A DNA stretch of 64,000 bases from Phlebopus portentosus (taxonomy: Eukaryota > Basidiomycota > Agaricomycetes > Boletales > Boletinellaceae), in contig JAYXKI010000009.1 in NCBI GenBank assembly GCA_037892935.1, forward strand, positions 62,001 to 126,000. The letters are read 5' to 3'. The translations under genes and the position numbers were made by a program. Position 1 is the stretch's first letter, and every line of letters begins with the position of its first letter. The notes beneath the pieces are model-generated. The model was not told the origin of the DNA and ran no database searches. It saw only the letters and a program-made list of their open reading frames with translations. This document shows positions 32,246-44,639 of the stretch, one piece after another.

Positions 32246-33004
32246 AGGTTATGCAGAAAACATACATTTTGTTTGTCTCAGTGGTTCCAGAAGGCAAGGG
32301 CAACCCAGTGATTACGGGGATTGACACAATATGTGAGACGGATGGAGGATGGTCAACGTATGTTATCAATATCCAGGTGAGATAATTTGTGAGAGAGGAA
32401 GCACATATCAGTGTATAGAATTTGTTCGCTATCAATTTGCATCACCGATCATGACCGTGAATTTCTAGAGTCAAGATAACCAGTCAAACCGTAGGGTATA
32501 CAGGTTTGTCGACAATACGAGACTTTTCAACAATTCAAAGTCCAGTACGTTAGCCGTTCCTTGAGCAGCCGGATAGGGCATTTGTGCCCTTGTAGTGCTC
32601 GCGAGTCAAGTACATATTAGACCGCGCGTCGATACGCCGAGAGCGCTGAGCGGGGCGAGAAGAACATGATGATATGAGAAAGAGAACATAAGGGTACACA
32701 AGTTCCGAGCACCGGTGAGGTTATTACATAATTGACCATTTGAAAGATATGCCGCCGAAAAAAACGAATGACCGAAAATGCGATCAGCGGCCATGATGGC
32801 CATTACTGTACTAGCCATTACTGTACTGTAAATAAAGATTGCTTCGGCAGCCATTTTTGAATTTACTTCGGATTTCTATTCGTTGGCCGGTAGGCTGAGA
32901 CGCGCTCCACGTGACGGTGTTCTTTCTGTAGGAGACTAGACTACTCTGTACTCATTTCGCGTCTATATTCCTGCCACCACCACACCCACCACTTGTATCC
33001 TAGA
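32246..33004. other. intergenic, divergent promoter region
   Basis: Lies between a minus-strand gene and the plus-strand Kre9-like gene. A 15-bp unit GCCATTACTGTACTA occurs twice in tandem at about 32799-32827. A pyrimidine and CCACCAC-rich stretch precedes the ATG at 33005. Confidence 0.45.
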
Positions 33005-33950
33005 ATGTCACTTAGATTCTTTCAAACTTGTGCTTGTATCTCTATGCTGCCGTCTATCCTTTCTTTCATATTATTGTTGTTCTCGGCAGCTTCTGCAAGT
33101 GCGAGCTTATATCCAACGCAACCTATCGCAAAAACAGGTTGGCCCAATGACATTTTGTCCAAGACTCGGTAGCGCTTATCATATCTTTCGTTAGTGTTTC
33201 GCGGTGGATCTTACAATAACATCTCTTGGATTGACAACGACGCAGTTCAAGGGTCGTCGCTTGCCCAACTGGGGAAACTGAGAATCGATTTGTGGGCGGG
33301 CAAAATGGTGAGTTACTGGTCATTCTGGCCTGAAATCATGCAGCCTGTATCGCTTTATCGATACATGAAGCAATTCGTTGACATCGATGCAATATTCCAG
33401 AAAAGGGTGGCCACTTTGGCTACGGACGTGGACCCTCAACAAATGTTCCAGAGTGTTTACATTTCTCCGCTTCTTTGGGAAAATGCCTCAAATTTGTGAG
33501 TGGCACGTCGCCATTCTTTGTATAACCATAGATGTCCTCGCGTTCTCTGCTTTATTCAGCGTAATCCGGTTCAAATCCCTGGAGCCACCAGAGACGATAT
33601 ACACAGCCGATTTCTCTATAACCAATATGACCGGCAACCGGACTGCTCATTTAGACAAGAATCTTCGTCAGTCTTTGACGAACTCCGACGCGCTCACGAG
33701 CTCATCCGTGTCCGGCGCCGCAGGTCCGCCATCTGTTCCCGACGGCGGTTACAATGACTTGGTGACCGTGACTAAGGAGATGTCGGATTCCAACAAGGGA
33801 TTTTTCCCAGAACCGACCTCGGCTAACGCTGTTGCCGCAATGGTGAACAGTGCATCAAATGGCGTGCGCCACGTACGAAGGCCAAGCATGCAGTTTAACT
33901 TCGTCTTTGTCCTTTTCCCCGCCCTTTTTGGACTCGCATTGGCCCTATAA
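33005..33950 (+). CDS. Kre9/Knh1-like secreted GPI-anchored protein, 243 aa
   Basis: Small cell-surface protein of the Ser/Thr-rich GPI family. It has a signal peptide (SILSFILLLFSAASASA), a Kre9-like beta domain (RGGSYNNISWIDN, LGKLRIDLWAGK, ATLATDVDP) and a Ser/Thr/Asn-rich linker. It ends in a hydrophobic tail (FVFVLFPALFGLALAL) consistent with GPI attachment. Exons 33005-33137, 33195-33307, 33401-33495 and 33560-33950 sum to 732 bases without a break. The second intron (33308-33400) is also open in frame, so a longer isoform cannot be ruled out. Probably a cell-wall or matrix protein. Confidence 0.85.
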
Positions 33951-34574
33951 TTCAATCCGTTAACTCATCACAGAAGGCTATTCGAAATTTTTCGTCGTGT
34001 TTACATCAATGTATTATTCACTGCACACTGTATTTCTAGCTCACTTGCGTCCGTTTACACAACAGCTGTACCCGCTTGTATCTCTAAACGATGCACAACA
34101 ACACATACTATCTCCTGATAATTTTATCAAAACTCTAGACTGAACTAGCACAAATTGTTCCTAACACTCAGAATTCTTGATTAGTTTCACGCCAACCACC
34201 GATGTCTGATCTGCAATCTTATTCAAATGAGGAGATATCTTCTCACAAACCTCTTGTATTGTGCGCATACATTATTGCGTTTCAAAAGTATTTTGCATTG
34301 TCAGTAAAGCAGCCCTCTTACTATGGCATTGAGAAGCCGTTCAGCGACGACCGCCAACTCCATTCCAGAAAAGAAACGTCCAAAATCCATAACCCAGTCA
34401 GCAACGCTTTGAACGCACACAGAACAAGCCTTTCCGTTCTTCATATAAACAATTGATTTTGAAAAGCCCAAGAAATGCTATCTGCGAATTTATTGCTTTG
34501 ACTTATTGATTTCGGTGACGAAGAAAGGAAATGCAGAACATGGCTTCCAAGCACAAGCTCAATCTGTCTTCTAT
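33951..34574. other. intergenic between convergent genes
   Basis: Holds the 3' ends of the Kre9-like gene (plus) and the SDR gene (minus). No further gene seen. Confidence 0.45.
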
Positions 34575-35906
34575 TCAAGGATGTTCAAGCAAGTAGCCTC
34601 CATAAATTTTGAACGTCTAGAAAAGAACAGGTCTAAGCAACAAATCTCCGCTGGAAGCAAGGATCAACTCACGGATCCATATGCGTATTGGTTGCACGCA
34701 AGGGCAAGGATGGCTTGGGCGATGTCTTCATCACGCCCAGGTCGTCCAGCAGGAATACCTTTTTTCTCTCCGTAAGACTCGTCTACAGGAATCCTAGACT
34801 TGTTCGTCTCATCCGATCCCTCAGCTGAAAATCGAAAAGAAAATATTAAAATACAAGTCTCTCAAAGCATATTTCTTTCATACTTGTCATCTCCGAAGGG
34901 AAGATACCCGGTGCAATACTAATCATAAACCGTCTCAGACCAACTAACAAAAAATAAAGAAATAGCGTACTTGTTCACACGAACGTTAACCTGAGTACGC
35001 CTGCATTCCTGCGCAAGGAGCGTGCTCAGATGGATTGCGGCGGCCTTCGAGCAATTGTACGAAAAATGATGCTGCGACGTTCGAGTGATTCCCGACATAC
35101 TCGTTATGTTGATGACTACACCACGATGTGCTGCTTTTGTCCCTGCAGACGACGCAAGCAGAGGTAGAAACTTGACCGTCGTAAAAAATGGACTTCAAAC
35201 AGTTAGGATTGGGAAGATTCTACGCGGCAGCAATTATCATACCCGATGACGTTTGTACGGAAAACGTCTTCCCAGTCGTTCGCATTTTCCTCCCATAATT
35301 CCTTGCTGAGAGCAACGGCGTTCTCGTCACCCTTCTCAACCGTAGACGTGGCCTTCGAGATTCCCGCATTATTGACGAGAACATCAACATGGTCTTCACA
35401 TTTACTGATCTCGGCAACAAGTTGGTCGATTGAGGATTTGTCTGTGACGTCTGCTGAGATTGGAATTAGTTCGCCTTTTGGATGAACCAGAGATTTTCCG
35501 TGAGTAGCGACTGCCTGTTCAAGAACAGACTGGCGGCGAGAAGTGATATCTGTAAACTAAGCTAAGACCACCTTGGTCTCACGAGTGAATAGTGGGGAGC
35601 CTCACAGACACGCGCCCCATTGTTTGCAAGTGCCTGAGCAGCCTGAAATATGCGAACAGTAGCGTCAGAAAGTCTGAGGAAACGTTAATAACTCATTACT
35701 GACCATCAATCCTGAGATAACATGTCAAGTCAATTCGCCTAGTATCGGCCACACAAAACTCACCAATGCCCGTTCCGCCTCCAGTAACGACAGCCACCCA
35801 GCCTTGTTTCAAGTTAATTTGTCGATAGCCTGAGATTGTATCTAGGCGAAAGCCTACCCTCGACATTGAAAAGGGTTGTGTTCTTGAAGGATGTGTTATT
35901 GGCCAT
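34575..35906 (-). CDS. short-chain dehydrogenase/reductase (SDR)
   Basis: NAD(P)-dependent oxidoreductase of the classical SDR fold. The cofactor motif TGGGTGIG follows AVV; NNAG, the catalytic Ser in NITSMSG, and YNCSK (Y-x3-K) are all present. The late block APGIFPSEMT and AGRPGRDEDIAQAILALACN is typical of fungal SDRs related to 3-oxoacyl-ACP reductase/gluconate dehydrogenase types. The last exon supplies YGGYLLEHP and TGA at 34575-34577. The start is MANNTSFKN at 35906. Several introns of about 50-70 bp; one very small exon between 35700 and 35770 is likely. The substrate cannot be told. Same strand as the downstream gene at 36459-37543, which lies upstream of it in transcription. Confidence 0.87.
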
Positions 35907-36458
35907 TAGGTTGATATTACGGTAGTACGCGGAGGATAAGAGTGAAGACGCAAGCTGATCTGAGACACGAAACTGGCACATTTATACCCGAGAAAGTGTC
36001 ATCATCTGCCTATTTTTTAAGGATATTGGACGCATCGGCATCGTGTGCGTGCATCATCGTGGGTGTCATGGACCAATGGCTCCAGAGTGGTGATCGCATC
36101 GGTCAACCCTGCTCATCCACATCTTCCGTTTATAGTAAGCAGCAAGCTTCTTTCTTTCGACTTCGATCGTTGAAATAATCGAATTATTGCAATGATTTTT
36201 TAGGTCGCTGTTTGGGTTTGGTTTGTTTGCGAGTGACGCGAGCCTGAAAAGAGTTGCGCTTTATTGAAAAAGGCGAGATTAGTCATGCCATCGGCCCACG
36301 CCTCGGTTTTAACCGACGCCAAGCTCCTTTCCAATCGTATCGCAATTCACATTCATTTACTGTAGAATCTGTATTTTCATTTTCATCCAAATGGATAGCG
36401 CATACATGTACAAGCCATTCTCCTTTTCCCTTTTCTCCCCATCAGATCCCCATCGTCT
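35907..36458. other. intergenic
   Basis: Upstream region of the SDR gene and 3' region of the aldolase/adducin gene. No coding feature seen. Confidence 0.45.
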
Positions 36459-37543
36459 TTACTTGCGGTATTCGAAGCGGACACCTTCGTTTGCCTCAAG
36501 AAGCTGGAACGCAGGACCGCCGCTGAACCAGCCACCATACGATGTGCCGACAGTCTTGTAAGTGTCTGCAGCCTCTTCATCACCGATCTTTATAGTAGGT
36601 CCTGCAGCATCAGCCAGCAGCTGGACTTGGCATGATTTCTCGAGCGCAATGAAGTAGTGCACGGTTGCTTCGATAGAAGATGTCGCGACAAGTAAACCGT
36701 GATTCTATGTGATGTGAGGAGCACGAGTTTTTATTTTGCTTTTCAGAGAACTAATCATTGATACCTGGAGAATAATTGCCTACGGGTCGCAATCGCCCGG
36801 ATGAGTATATGGTATATTCGAATATGCATCCATACATACCTTCTTGTTGCCGAGTGTTTCAGCAATATTCTTCCCTTCCTCCTCGGCGAGTACCACACCA
36901 TTGAACTGTTTATAGATAGCATGATCCTTGTAAAAAGCACACGAGTCCTGCGTAATCATATCCAGTTCCTTCCCAAGAGTCGAAAAGGCACGCCCATATA
37001 CGGAGTGCGAGTGCGCTGCGCAAAGGACGTCCGAACGCGCGGTGTGAATGGCCGAGTGGATTGCGAAGGCAGCTGTATTGAGAAGCCGCGACGGCCCGGA
37101 CTCGTCGAGAATCTCACCCGTGTGACTGACGAGGAGAAGATCATCCGGTTGAATGAGGGAGAAGTGGAGACCAAATGGATTGACCCAGAAACAGTCGGTC
37201 TTGATCGGATCCTACGCACAAGCATAAACATAATACAACATCTGATGGAATATCCGCCACTCTATAAAAAATAACTTACTCTGACAGTAATGTGCCCAGC
37301 AACACCTTCATCATATCCAAGTTTTCCAAAGATCCTGAATGCCTGAGCGAGACGGAACTTCAAATAAGCTCTTTCCTCCAGTTTTTCCGTGAATTTTGGT
37401 AGACGTGGGAAGGCGGTACGAGAACGTATGCTCATCGTCGACTTATCATGATGAACTTCGTCTTCGAGGCCCACAGCCCTCAGTTTAACAGGCACAATGG
37501 TCGGAGCAACGTCGACAGTAGTGGTTGTTGCGACAGGAGCCAT
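36459..37543 (-). CDS. class II aldolase/adducin N-terminal family protein
   Basis: Zinc-dependent class II aldolase/adducin fold, which in fungi is found in small cytosolic proteins of uncertain substrate. Start MAPVATTTT at 37543; an upstream in-frame ATG at 37594 is less likely. The domain begins with RLAQAFRIFGKLGYDEGVAG and HITVR. It continues across an intron (37212-37279) into DCFWVNPFG, then HSHSVYGRAFS (zinc-ligand histidines), a Glu-rich segment, and NHGLLVATSSIEATVHYFIA. It ends YRK with TAA at 36459-36461. Two further introns lie near 36840-36770 and 36760-36705. Motifs are intact. Close homologues are common in agaricomycetes. Confidence 0.9.
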
Positions 37544-38131
37544 AGTGATGAATGTCTGAAGGAGAGGGGAGGGAAGGATTGGGGCTTGTTTCAATTAGGT
37601 AGAGCATGATAAGGAGAAGCCAGTTCAAAGTTTGGTCACAAGGACACGAAAAGAACGATACTCCTCTATCCGGCCGAGCAAGGAAGTAAACATCATGAAA
37701 GAGCAGAATCTAATTGGAGCGGCTAATCACATGCTCAGAGTTTCAAACAGAACAGAGTCACAGCGGCAACAACTAGAGGTGAGGATGGCAAAACGTGAAA
37801 CAATAGGGCGAACGAGAAACAGATTTATAAAGAAAACCGATAGCACATTCAGCAGAAATCAGACACATCGTCATACACGATACAATCGAATCAGGAACAC
37901 ATTAATCTTGTAGCCAGATCCAAGGAAGCACAAGAACGCAAGCGGGTATGGACACGACAGAAATAAGGAAAACAACAGAATGGGTTAATGTTTTGTATAT
38001 AAGAAAAAAGGGCTAAGAGAGGCGAAGGTGCTACACGTATATTGCATATCACATAAACAACGATACCCGCACAAACCCAAGAGAAGAATGAGAAAAATTA
38101 AAAAGTACAAAAAAGAGCATTCCTGCTTGAT
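37544..38131. other. intergenic
   Basis: Between the aldolase gene start and the 3' end of the SET3-like gene on the same strand. Purine-rich, no gene recognised. Confidence 0.45.
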
Positions 38132-41100
38132 TCATCTACGTCCACGTCCCCAGGGCCGTCCTCGACCAGTGTACCGTCCCCGAGGAGGCGAATATCTATC
38201 GTATTCTCGTTCACGATCCCGATCTCTGTCCCTGTCCCGGTCACGATCTCTTTCGCGGTCACGGTCCTTATCACGGTCCCGATCTCGATCACGAGAGCGA
38301 TCACGTTCGACGCGCTCAGAAAGAGGTATGCGAGACAAAGGTGGACCTTGAGTCCTGGCTGGTCCAGCAGGCGGTCCTCGGAGTGCTCGAGGCCCACTTG
38401 GTGGGGGCCCACGCAGGCCTGTCGTTGTTGCTGAAGCTGACGGACCCGATGAAGTGCCAGAGGTAGAAGATACACCTGGCTTCGATGGTGGGACAGGCAC
38501 ATAAGACGACGATCGCCTTGCCGAAACAGGGGAAGTATTGTCCGACTTCTTGTCTTTCTCCGATGTTTCCCTTGTTGCATTAGTCGAGCCGGCAGACGTA
38601 GTCCTATCGCGTGTCGCCCAACCAGGTAACTTCGATTTCGTAGCTGGAGCTGAAGGCGGAACACTGTCGCGGGGATGGCGCGGAGGTGGAGACATGCTAG
38701 GAATGCGACGTTCATCGCGGAACAAGCGAGGCTGTGTCGGTGGAATGGGCCCAGTAGCTACCCTTGCAGCTCGCGAATTGGAGAACGTCGAAGAAGCACT
38801 TGCGGGCAGTGACGGCGATTCAGAGCTAGCCTTCGCACGGACAGCATCCGCTCGTGGAGCTGACGGCGACGTCGAGGTACGAGGAGGTATATTCAAGATC
38901 TCGCCATCTTCTTCTGGCTGCGGAGAATTTAGCCGACCTTTGCTCCTTACTGAAGTTGGAGATAGAGGCGGAGAAGGCACCTTGTTCGAACGTGAACTCG
39001 AACCAAACTTCCATGTAGTAGGTACCTTATTCTCAATGACTGGACTAGGAGAGAAATGTACAGGGTCTTCCGATATCTCGCGTTTAAGTGATGGCTCTCG
39101 TCGAGGCTCTTTCTGCAGGGGCGTTTCAACGGTTGACGTATTGGAAATTGCGTGAAGCAGACTATCAGCGTCGACGGAGACTTCCCTGTTTGCATGACCG
39201 CCCTTGTCAATACGGTCCAAAAGAGAGACAAATGGACGAGCTTGAACATCCATTGATCCATCTCGCTGTTTCAAGTCCTTGACTTCCAAGTCTCCGTTTT
39301 GCCTAGCAGTCTGTCCAGCTTCCGCATTCTGCCCGTCGGCCATTCTCTCCACATTAGCCGCACCAATTACCTCAGCATCTTGCTGCAAAGGTGACGTAGG
39401 TGAAGTAGGACTTGCCATCGCCGCTTTCGCCGCTGCCTCTTCTTCCCTCTGTTTCCGCTTCCTTTGCCTGTAATCAGCCATGGAGCGTCGAATCTTCTGC
39501 GGTTCTGAAGGTGGAGCGGGTGATGCTACAGCTGCGAGCTCTGGCGTCTTTTCCTGTGCTTGAGATGAAGTGTGACTCTGTTCCCGAATACGATCATGAT
39601 CAGCCTCCAACTCATGCTCGGTATCAGAAAGAGCGGCAAAAGGAGGCGGTGTAGGTCGAATAGCCGCAGACGAACCAACAGAAATAGAAGGAGATGGGGC
39701 ACGTAATAATCTCGGGCTGGCCATGAGCTGCGCATCACTCGAGATGGCCGCATCCTTAGAGACAAAAGTATTCTCAGAGGTGCGGGAAGGCTCCTGAACG
39801 ACCAAGGCAGCCGCAAGGATTGCTCGTTTGTCCTCGCACAAGTCTATTTCCGGTGTCATTAACTTCGTCTCCACAATTGGCGAACGGACTGAGGACTGAC
39901 GAGCGGGAGACACGGACTTCACAGCCGGTTGTGGAGGTGGCGAAGGTTGTTGGACTTCCACTGCTAGCGTCGAAGGTGTAGCAGTGAGCGAAACACGGCT
40001 ATGCTGAGGAGACGCCGAACGATCATTCACATCATGCATCTCTTCATCGCTGTCGGCTTTAACATCAACCTTGACATCAACGTTCATAGGTTCCTGCTCC
40101 TGCTCCTCCTTTTGCTCAGCATGAACCGATCTCGGCCTTCGTTCCGGAGTCGAGAGCGAAGATACCGATGACGAAACGGAACGTCGGCCAGCAGTCTCTA
40201 GCGAATGATCTACCATCATTTTCACCTCACTTTCGTCTTCACTTTCGGCTTGCGCATCCTCGGCCTTCTCAGCGATGTTCTCTACACGAACTGTAGATCT
40301 CACCAGCTCGGCGGCGGCTTCCATCAGTTCCTCCTTGAAAAGCATAGCAGGACTCTCCAAATCCAATGCTAGCGAAGGAGTCTCCAAAACAGGTGCATCC
40401 GTCGTCAATTCGTGAACACCATGTGTAGCTATCCCAGGTGCAGACGATGCAGGGGAAGTTGACCTTGGTTCCTTATCAACTTCGACTTCTTGTAGAGCAC
40501 CAGTGCTGACAGCCGGAGAAGGCGAAAGTGGAGACGAAATGGCTGTTTCTTCTGCTACCTGCGCTGGTGTTGGTGAGGGAGAAGGAGCAACAACAGGAAC
40601 AATGGCCGGGGTCGGGATCGGCTCTCGGGATTCTGGTTGTAAGGAAGGAGAAGCAGGGGATGAAGTAATCTTCCTCGTTTCGTCAGCCATTGGCGGGACA
40701 TTAATTTGCTCCTTCCCATCCTCTTCCTCCGCAGGCGAAGACAGTGCAGATAACGACGGAGATGGCAGCCGTCCAGTCACGGACTTAGCATTCTTCTCCT
40801 CCACAACAGGTTCTGGTTCAGGCGTAGGCGTGCTCTTTCTCGAAGAAACAATCGGTGTCACTTCTCGACCACCTTCATCAGGGAATTTAAGCGAGTCACA
40901 TTCGTCATCCGGTTCCGCCGGGACCAGCAACGGTTCCGAACCCCTTGACTCGTCGGCGAAGTTCCGATTCAGACTGCGTGATTGGTCATCGACTTGAAGT
41001 TCATCATCACCAAACCTCTCCTTCTTCACCTCCAGATCCTGGTTTAACCTCGCGACTCGTTCCTCCACAAGCTCAAGTTGAGTTCGAGATACAGGTTCGA

Positions 41101-44100
41101 TTTCCTGCTCTGGCACTGGTACGGGCTCGGGCCCACGCTCAACGACCACGTTCTGCACGGAGCTCGCCGAGCTCGTAGATGATGTCGAAATTGGCGGAGC
41201 AGGATTCATAATCTGCGCTAGGTACCTACTCGAGTGGATAGGTGACACAGGTTGGTCATTCAGCAAGCTGAACAAGGATGACCTTCCTTGACTTCTAGGA
41301 GGGGCAGGCGCCGAGTGTTGCGTTGATGTCGAGGCAGAGGTGGAGATGGCCGACAAGGACGCTTGAGGTGAGGTCCCTGATGACATGGAGGCTGCAGTCG
41401 GACGAGGAGGCATTTGAAGTGGTTCTACCCGAACACGATGAGCGATAATTGACAGTTTGTGCTTTATAACTCACCAGTATCGACATCCATAGCATTAGGA
41501 TGTCCATGTTCCACCGTTGGAGTGGACGTGGGTGTCGAGATTAAGACAGACTGGCGACGATCCGATTCCATGCCCGGTCGGTTTAGACCATCAACATCCA
41601 TCCCATCCGGTGGTAATGACGTTCCTTTCATGAGGGATAATCCCAACCCAACGCCTCTCTCCAAAAGTTCGGGTTCAGGTGGATATTCGTTCCTGAGTGA
41701 CTCCAACCTCTGCTGAATCCATCTCTTACGCATCCGCGGAGGCATCTTCTCTTCACTTTCTTCCCTTGATAGTTCATCCTCAGAGTTGTTTGTTGGAGAC
41801 CCGACTCCAGGCACAAGAGAACTCCGAAGTGGGGAGGTCAGTCGTCTCGCACATATGCCGGATGGTGACTGCTCCTCGAGGCCAATTCCTAACCCGACAC
41901 CGTTCGGTCCTCGTATGACACCCTTCCCTTTCCCCTTTTCCTTCCCTTTTGTCGAACTGGCATCCTCAATCCTCACTTCCGGCACTGCACTCCCTTCTCT
42001 CCCCTCCTCGGCAACGTCCAGCTGTCCGAATCGATCCCAACGATCCCCGCTCACCTGTTGTACACCCATCATTCCGCCAGAGTCAGGACCACCAACGACG
42101 CGCGTCCGCACGCCTCGCTCCGCACCAACAAGAGGCCCGAGCATCTTCGCGCGCATCTTGGCATTCATGTACCGACTATGGTCTTGAACATCGTTGAAAG
42201 ATGGTCCATGACGATTCGTCAACGGGGGCAAATATGAAGGCTGCGGCGGAGAAAGAAAGTGAGAGGAATTGGAATTCTGGTTAAGCTGAGCTTGAGAAGA
42301 CGATGGTCGGGAAAGGCCTGCCTGTGCATTGTTCTGCGTTCTTGATACCTTAGGTGACCTATTTCGCAGTTCGCTGAATCCATTGAGCCAAGGTAGGCCC
42401 CCATCAGCGAACATCTCCATCAAGCGTACTGCACAGTCGCTGGCAGCGCTCCCACACGCGCACGTAACGAAGCTTGACTTCAAACTCTCGACGATACTTT
42501 TTTTTGTAGTCGCAGCCGTTCCATGTGATGAGGTCTAAAATATGGAAAGAAGGGCGGTAAAAAGAAAGTTAGTTGTAGCCCGGAATCTTCAAGAATCATT
42601 CGGACAAAACAAGCGTGAAGGGTGAAAGTAAAAAAGAGTATAAAAGGGAAAGGCTGTACGCACGTCATCTTACTCGGTCCAGCACCAGAACGCATACCCT
42701 CTTCTATGAGCGCAGGTAATTGATGAACAACAGCTCCGTCATCCCACTCCCAACTTAAAACAACCTCTTCAGAAGCCTTCAGATCTCTCAACGCAAAAAC
42801 AGCGAACTTCACCACTCCAGGCTGGTCGTTTTCATCACTTTTCTGCTTAGATGGACAAAGTACCGGTCGCAAGACAGCGTTGGGCCGACATCCTGATCGG
42901 ATGAAACGTGCCTCATTGCCTGCCATGCGAGCGTCGAGGGCAATGGAGAGAGGGGGAGGTACGAGGTGGACGTGAGGTTTTGGAACACCTACCTCATTTG
43001 TCAACGACAAAAGCAACAAAGAAAAAAACAATTTCTTGAAGAAATACTCACCCATCTGTGCATATCCATTCAGCGGATCAGCAAGATATTGTGCACTAGG
43101 AATGATAGTCGAGGTGAAAGGCGCGATAAGTCCCTCGTTCGCAATTGGGCCTGTTGTCTGCAGCGAATAACTCGGAGGTCGAACAGTAGCGGCGACATCC
43201 TTCCCGTTTGGTAGAGGTACGACCTTTGTTCGCGTGTCAGTGGACTCTGATTCATCAGGTGAAAGCGCGGTGACGCCTCTCCAGTTCTGCGCTGCAATTC
43301 GCAGTTTTGCGCGGGTCGACACTTGAGGGATCAAATCCTCCGCCAAGTGAACGTACGACGTCCTCCAATCTTCTTCAATATCGATATGCTCATCTTCGCC
43401 TGCAGCAGGACCTCCTCCGCCAGAATGAGATGCAGATAAAGGCGGAGCGACTGATGCACCGGGCAGAACACTCGTCCTCCTATCCCGTCTCTTCCTCTGT
43501 CGAGCAGCAGCCTCCATCTGAGCCAAAGCCTCCGCCTCGGGTGTGCCCACAAAGGGACCCAACCGACCTTGTTGTTGCGCCGCGACACGAGCTGCCTGCC
43601 TCTCCCGCGCACGGTCACCATCCACGGCCCTTGGCGCACACTCCCAGCATCGCCATTCTGGAGGGTCCTTGCCAACGGAGATGTTGAAGCAGACCATGTG
43701 GGACCAGCGCTGGCAGTCGTCGCACGCGATCGTATAGCCATCATCGTCAGTGTACCCACAGATACAATGTATATCGTCTATTCCCGAACTCGAACCAGAA
43801 CCCGGGGCCGCGGCTGGGCCTCCCGCCGCGTTGCCAATACCGTTGACCTTACTGTGCTGAATCGCCGTTGCTGTCGAAGCAGTATGGACAGTTGATGAGG
43901 ATGGGTGCGAATTAGGGATCCCGGGGTGTTGCTGGACAAACGTTGTCGCCGAAGAAGGTGGGTGCTGGATATGGGGGTATGCGCTGTAGCTTCGAGGAGG
44001 AAGGGCTGGATGAACGGCTTGCTGCTGATGATTAAGGTGGGCTCGTTGCTGGTGCTGCTGTTGTTGTTGCTGTTGCTGTTGAGAGGGGACCGAAGTGTTC

Positions 44101-44237
44101 GCCCGCTTCCTCTTGGCGGGCACCACTGGCTGCGTTGCCGCTGCCGCCGTCGTCGTCGTCGTCGCTGGGATGTTGATGGGAGCGAGTTGTTGCTGTTGCT
44201 GGTGGTTAGCATTGAAATGGGACAAAGGAGAGAACAT
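38132..44237 (-). CDS. SET3-like PHD finger and SET domain chromatin protein
   Basis: Scaffold-type protein of the Set3/MLL5 class, which joins a histone deacetylase complex in yeast; nuclear. From the N-terminus: a Gln-rich stretch and Ala/Ser/Pro-rich segment; a PHD finger (CICGYTDDDGYTIACDDCQR through RCWEC); and a SET domain split by introns (FIRSGCRPNAVLRPV, ALRDLKASEEVVLSWEWDD). A Cys-rich follow-on (SSFVTCACGSAASDC) comes next, then about 1300 residues of disordered acidic/Pro-rich sequence. The C-terminal tail alternates Arg/Asp/Glu and ends with a GRGRPWGRGRR motif. Introns near 42990-43050, 42535-42659 and 41420-41470. The SET core lacks the usual catalytic Tyr context, as in Set3, so methyltransferase activity is doubtful. 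Divergent with the HEATR5-like gene across about 400 bp. Confidence 0.9.
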
Positions 44238-44639
44238 TTATCAGGCATCAAGCTACACACACAGCGGGACAGGGACGCAGAGAGAGCGTAAAAGACAGAC
44301 TCGGATGACAAAGAATCACTTTGACTAATCAGGTCATCACTTTCTTTTCATTGCTTCAAACAATGTCTCATTACAATAAAATTGAAATTTTCTGTACTTG
44401 ATATTATTCTATTCTTTGTTCTGACTAGCGCTCACTCTAATTCGCTCTTTTTTCTCAATCAATAGTCTATCCTCCATTTTAGTCCCGCGCCACGATAGAT
44501 TTGGTAATCAAGTTATTATGTGATGGCTTCAGCCTGTCACAGGCACGTGTAATCTGTAGCAGGTAACGCTCCCAGCTAATTACCGGTGGTTCAAAGCAAA
44601 AGTGCTTTCACTTCACATTACTTCTATACATACACACTT
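44238..44639. promoter_or_regulatory. shared divergent promoter of the SET3-like and HEATR5-like genes
   Basis: 402 bp separate the two start codons. It holds an AT-rich centre and several ATTCTATTCTTTGTT-type stretches but no clear TATA box. Both flanking genes are housekeeping types, so a bidirectional promoter is plausible; this rests on spacing alone. Confidence 0.4.

Noticed and set aside
33308..33400. Coding through the second intron of the Kre9-like gene
   Set aside because: The stretch is open but begins GTGAGT, ends CCAG, and interrupts the conserved domain. Removing it restores the family pattern.
38028..38351. Plus-strand Arg/Ser-rich frame opposite the SET3-like tail
   Set aside because: Reverse complement of an Arg/Asp codon repeat gives an apparent RS domain; no start or splice evidence.
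43300..44311. Overlapping frames on both strands in the Gln/Ser-rich region of the SET3-like gene
   Set aside because: They are shadows of low-complexity coding; the PHD and SET motifs fix the true frame.
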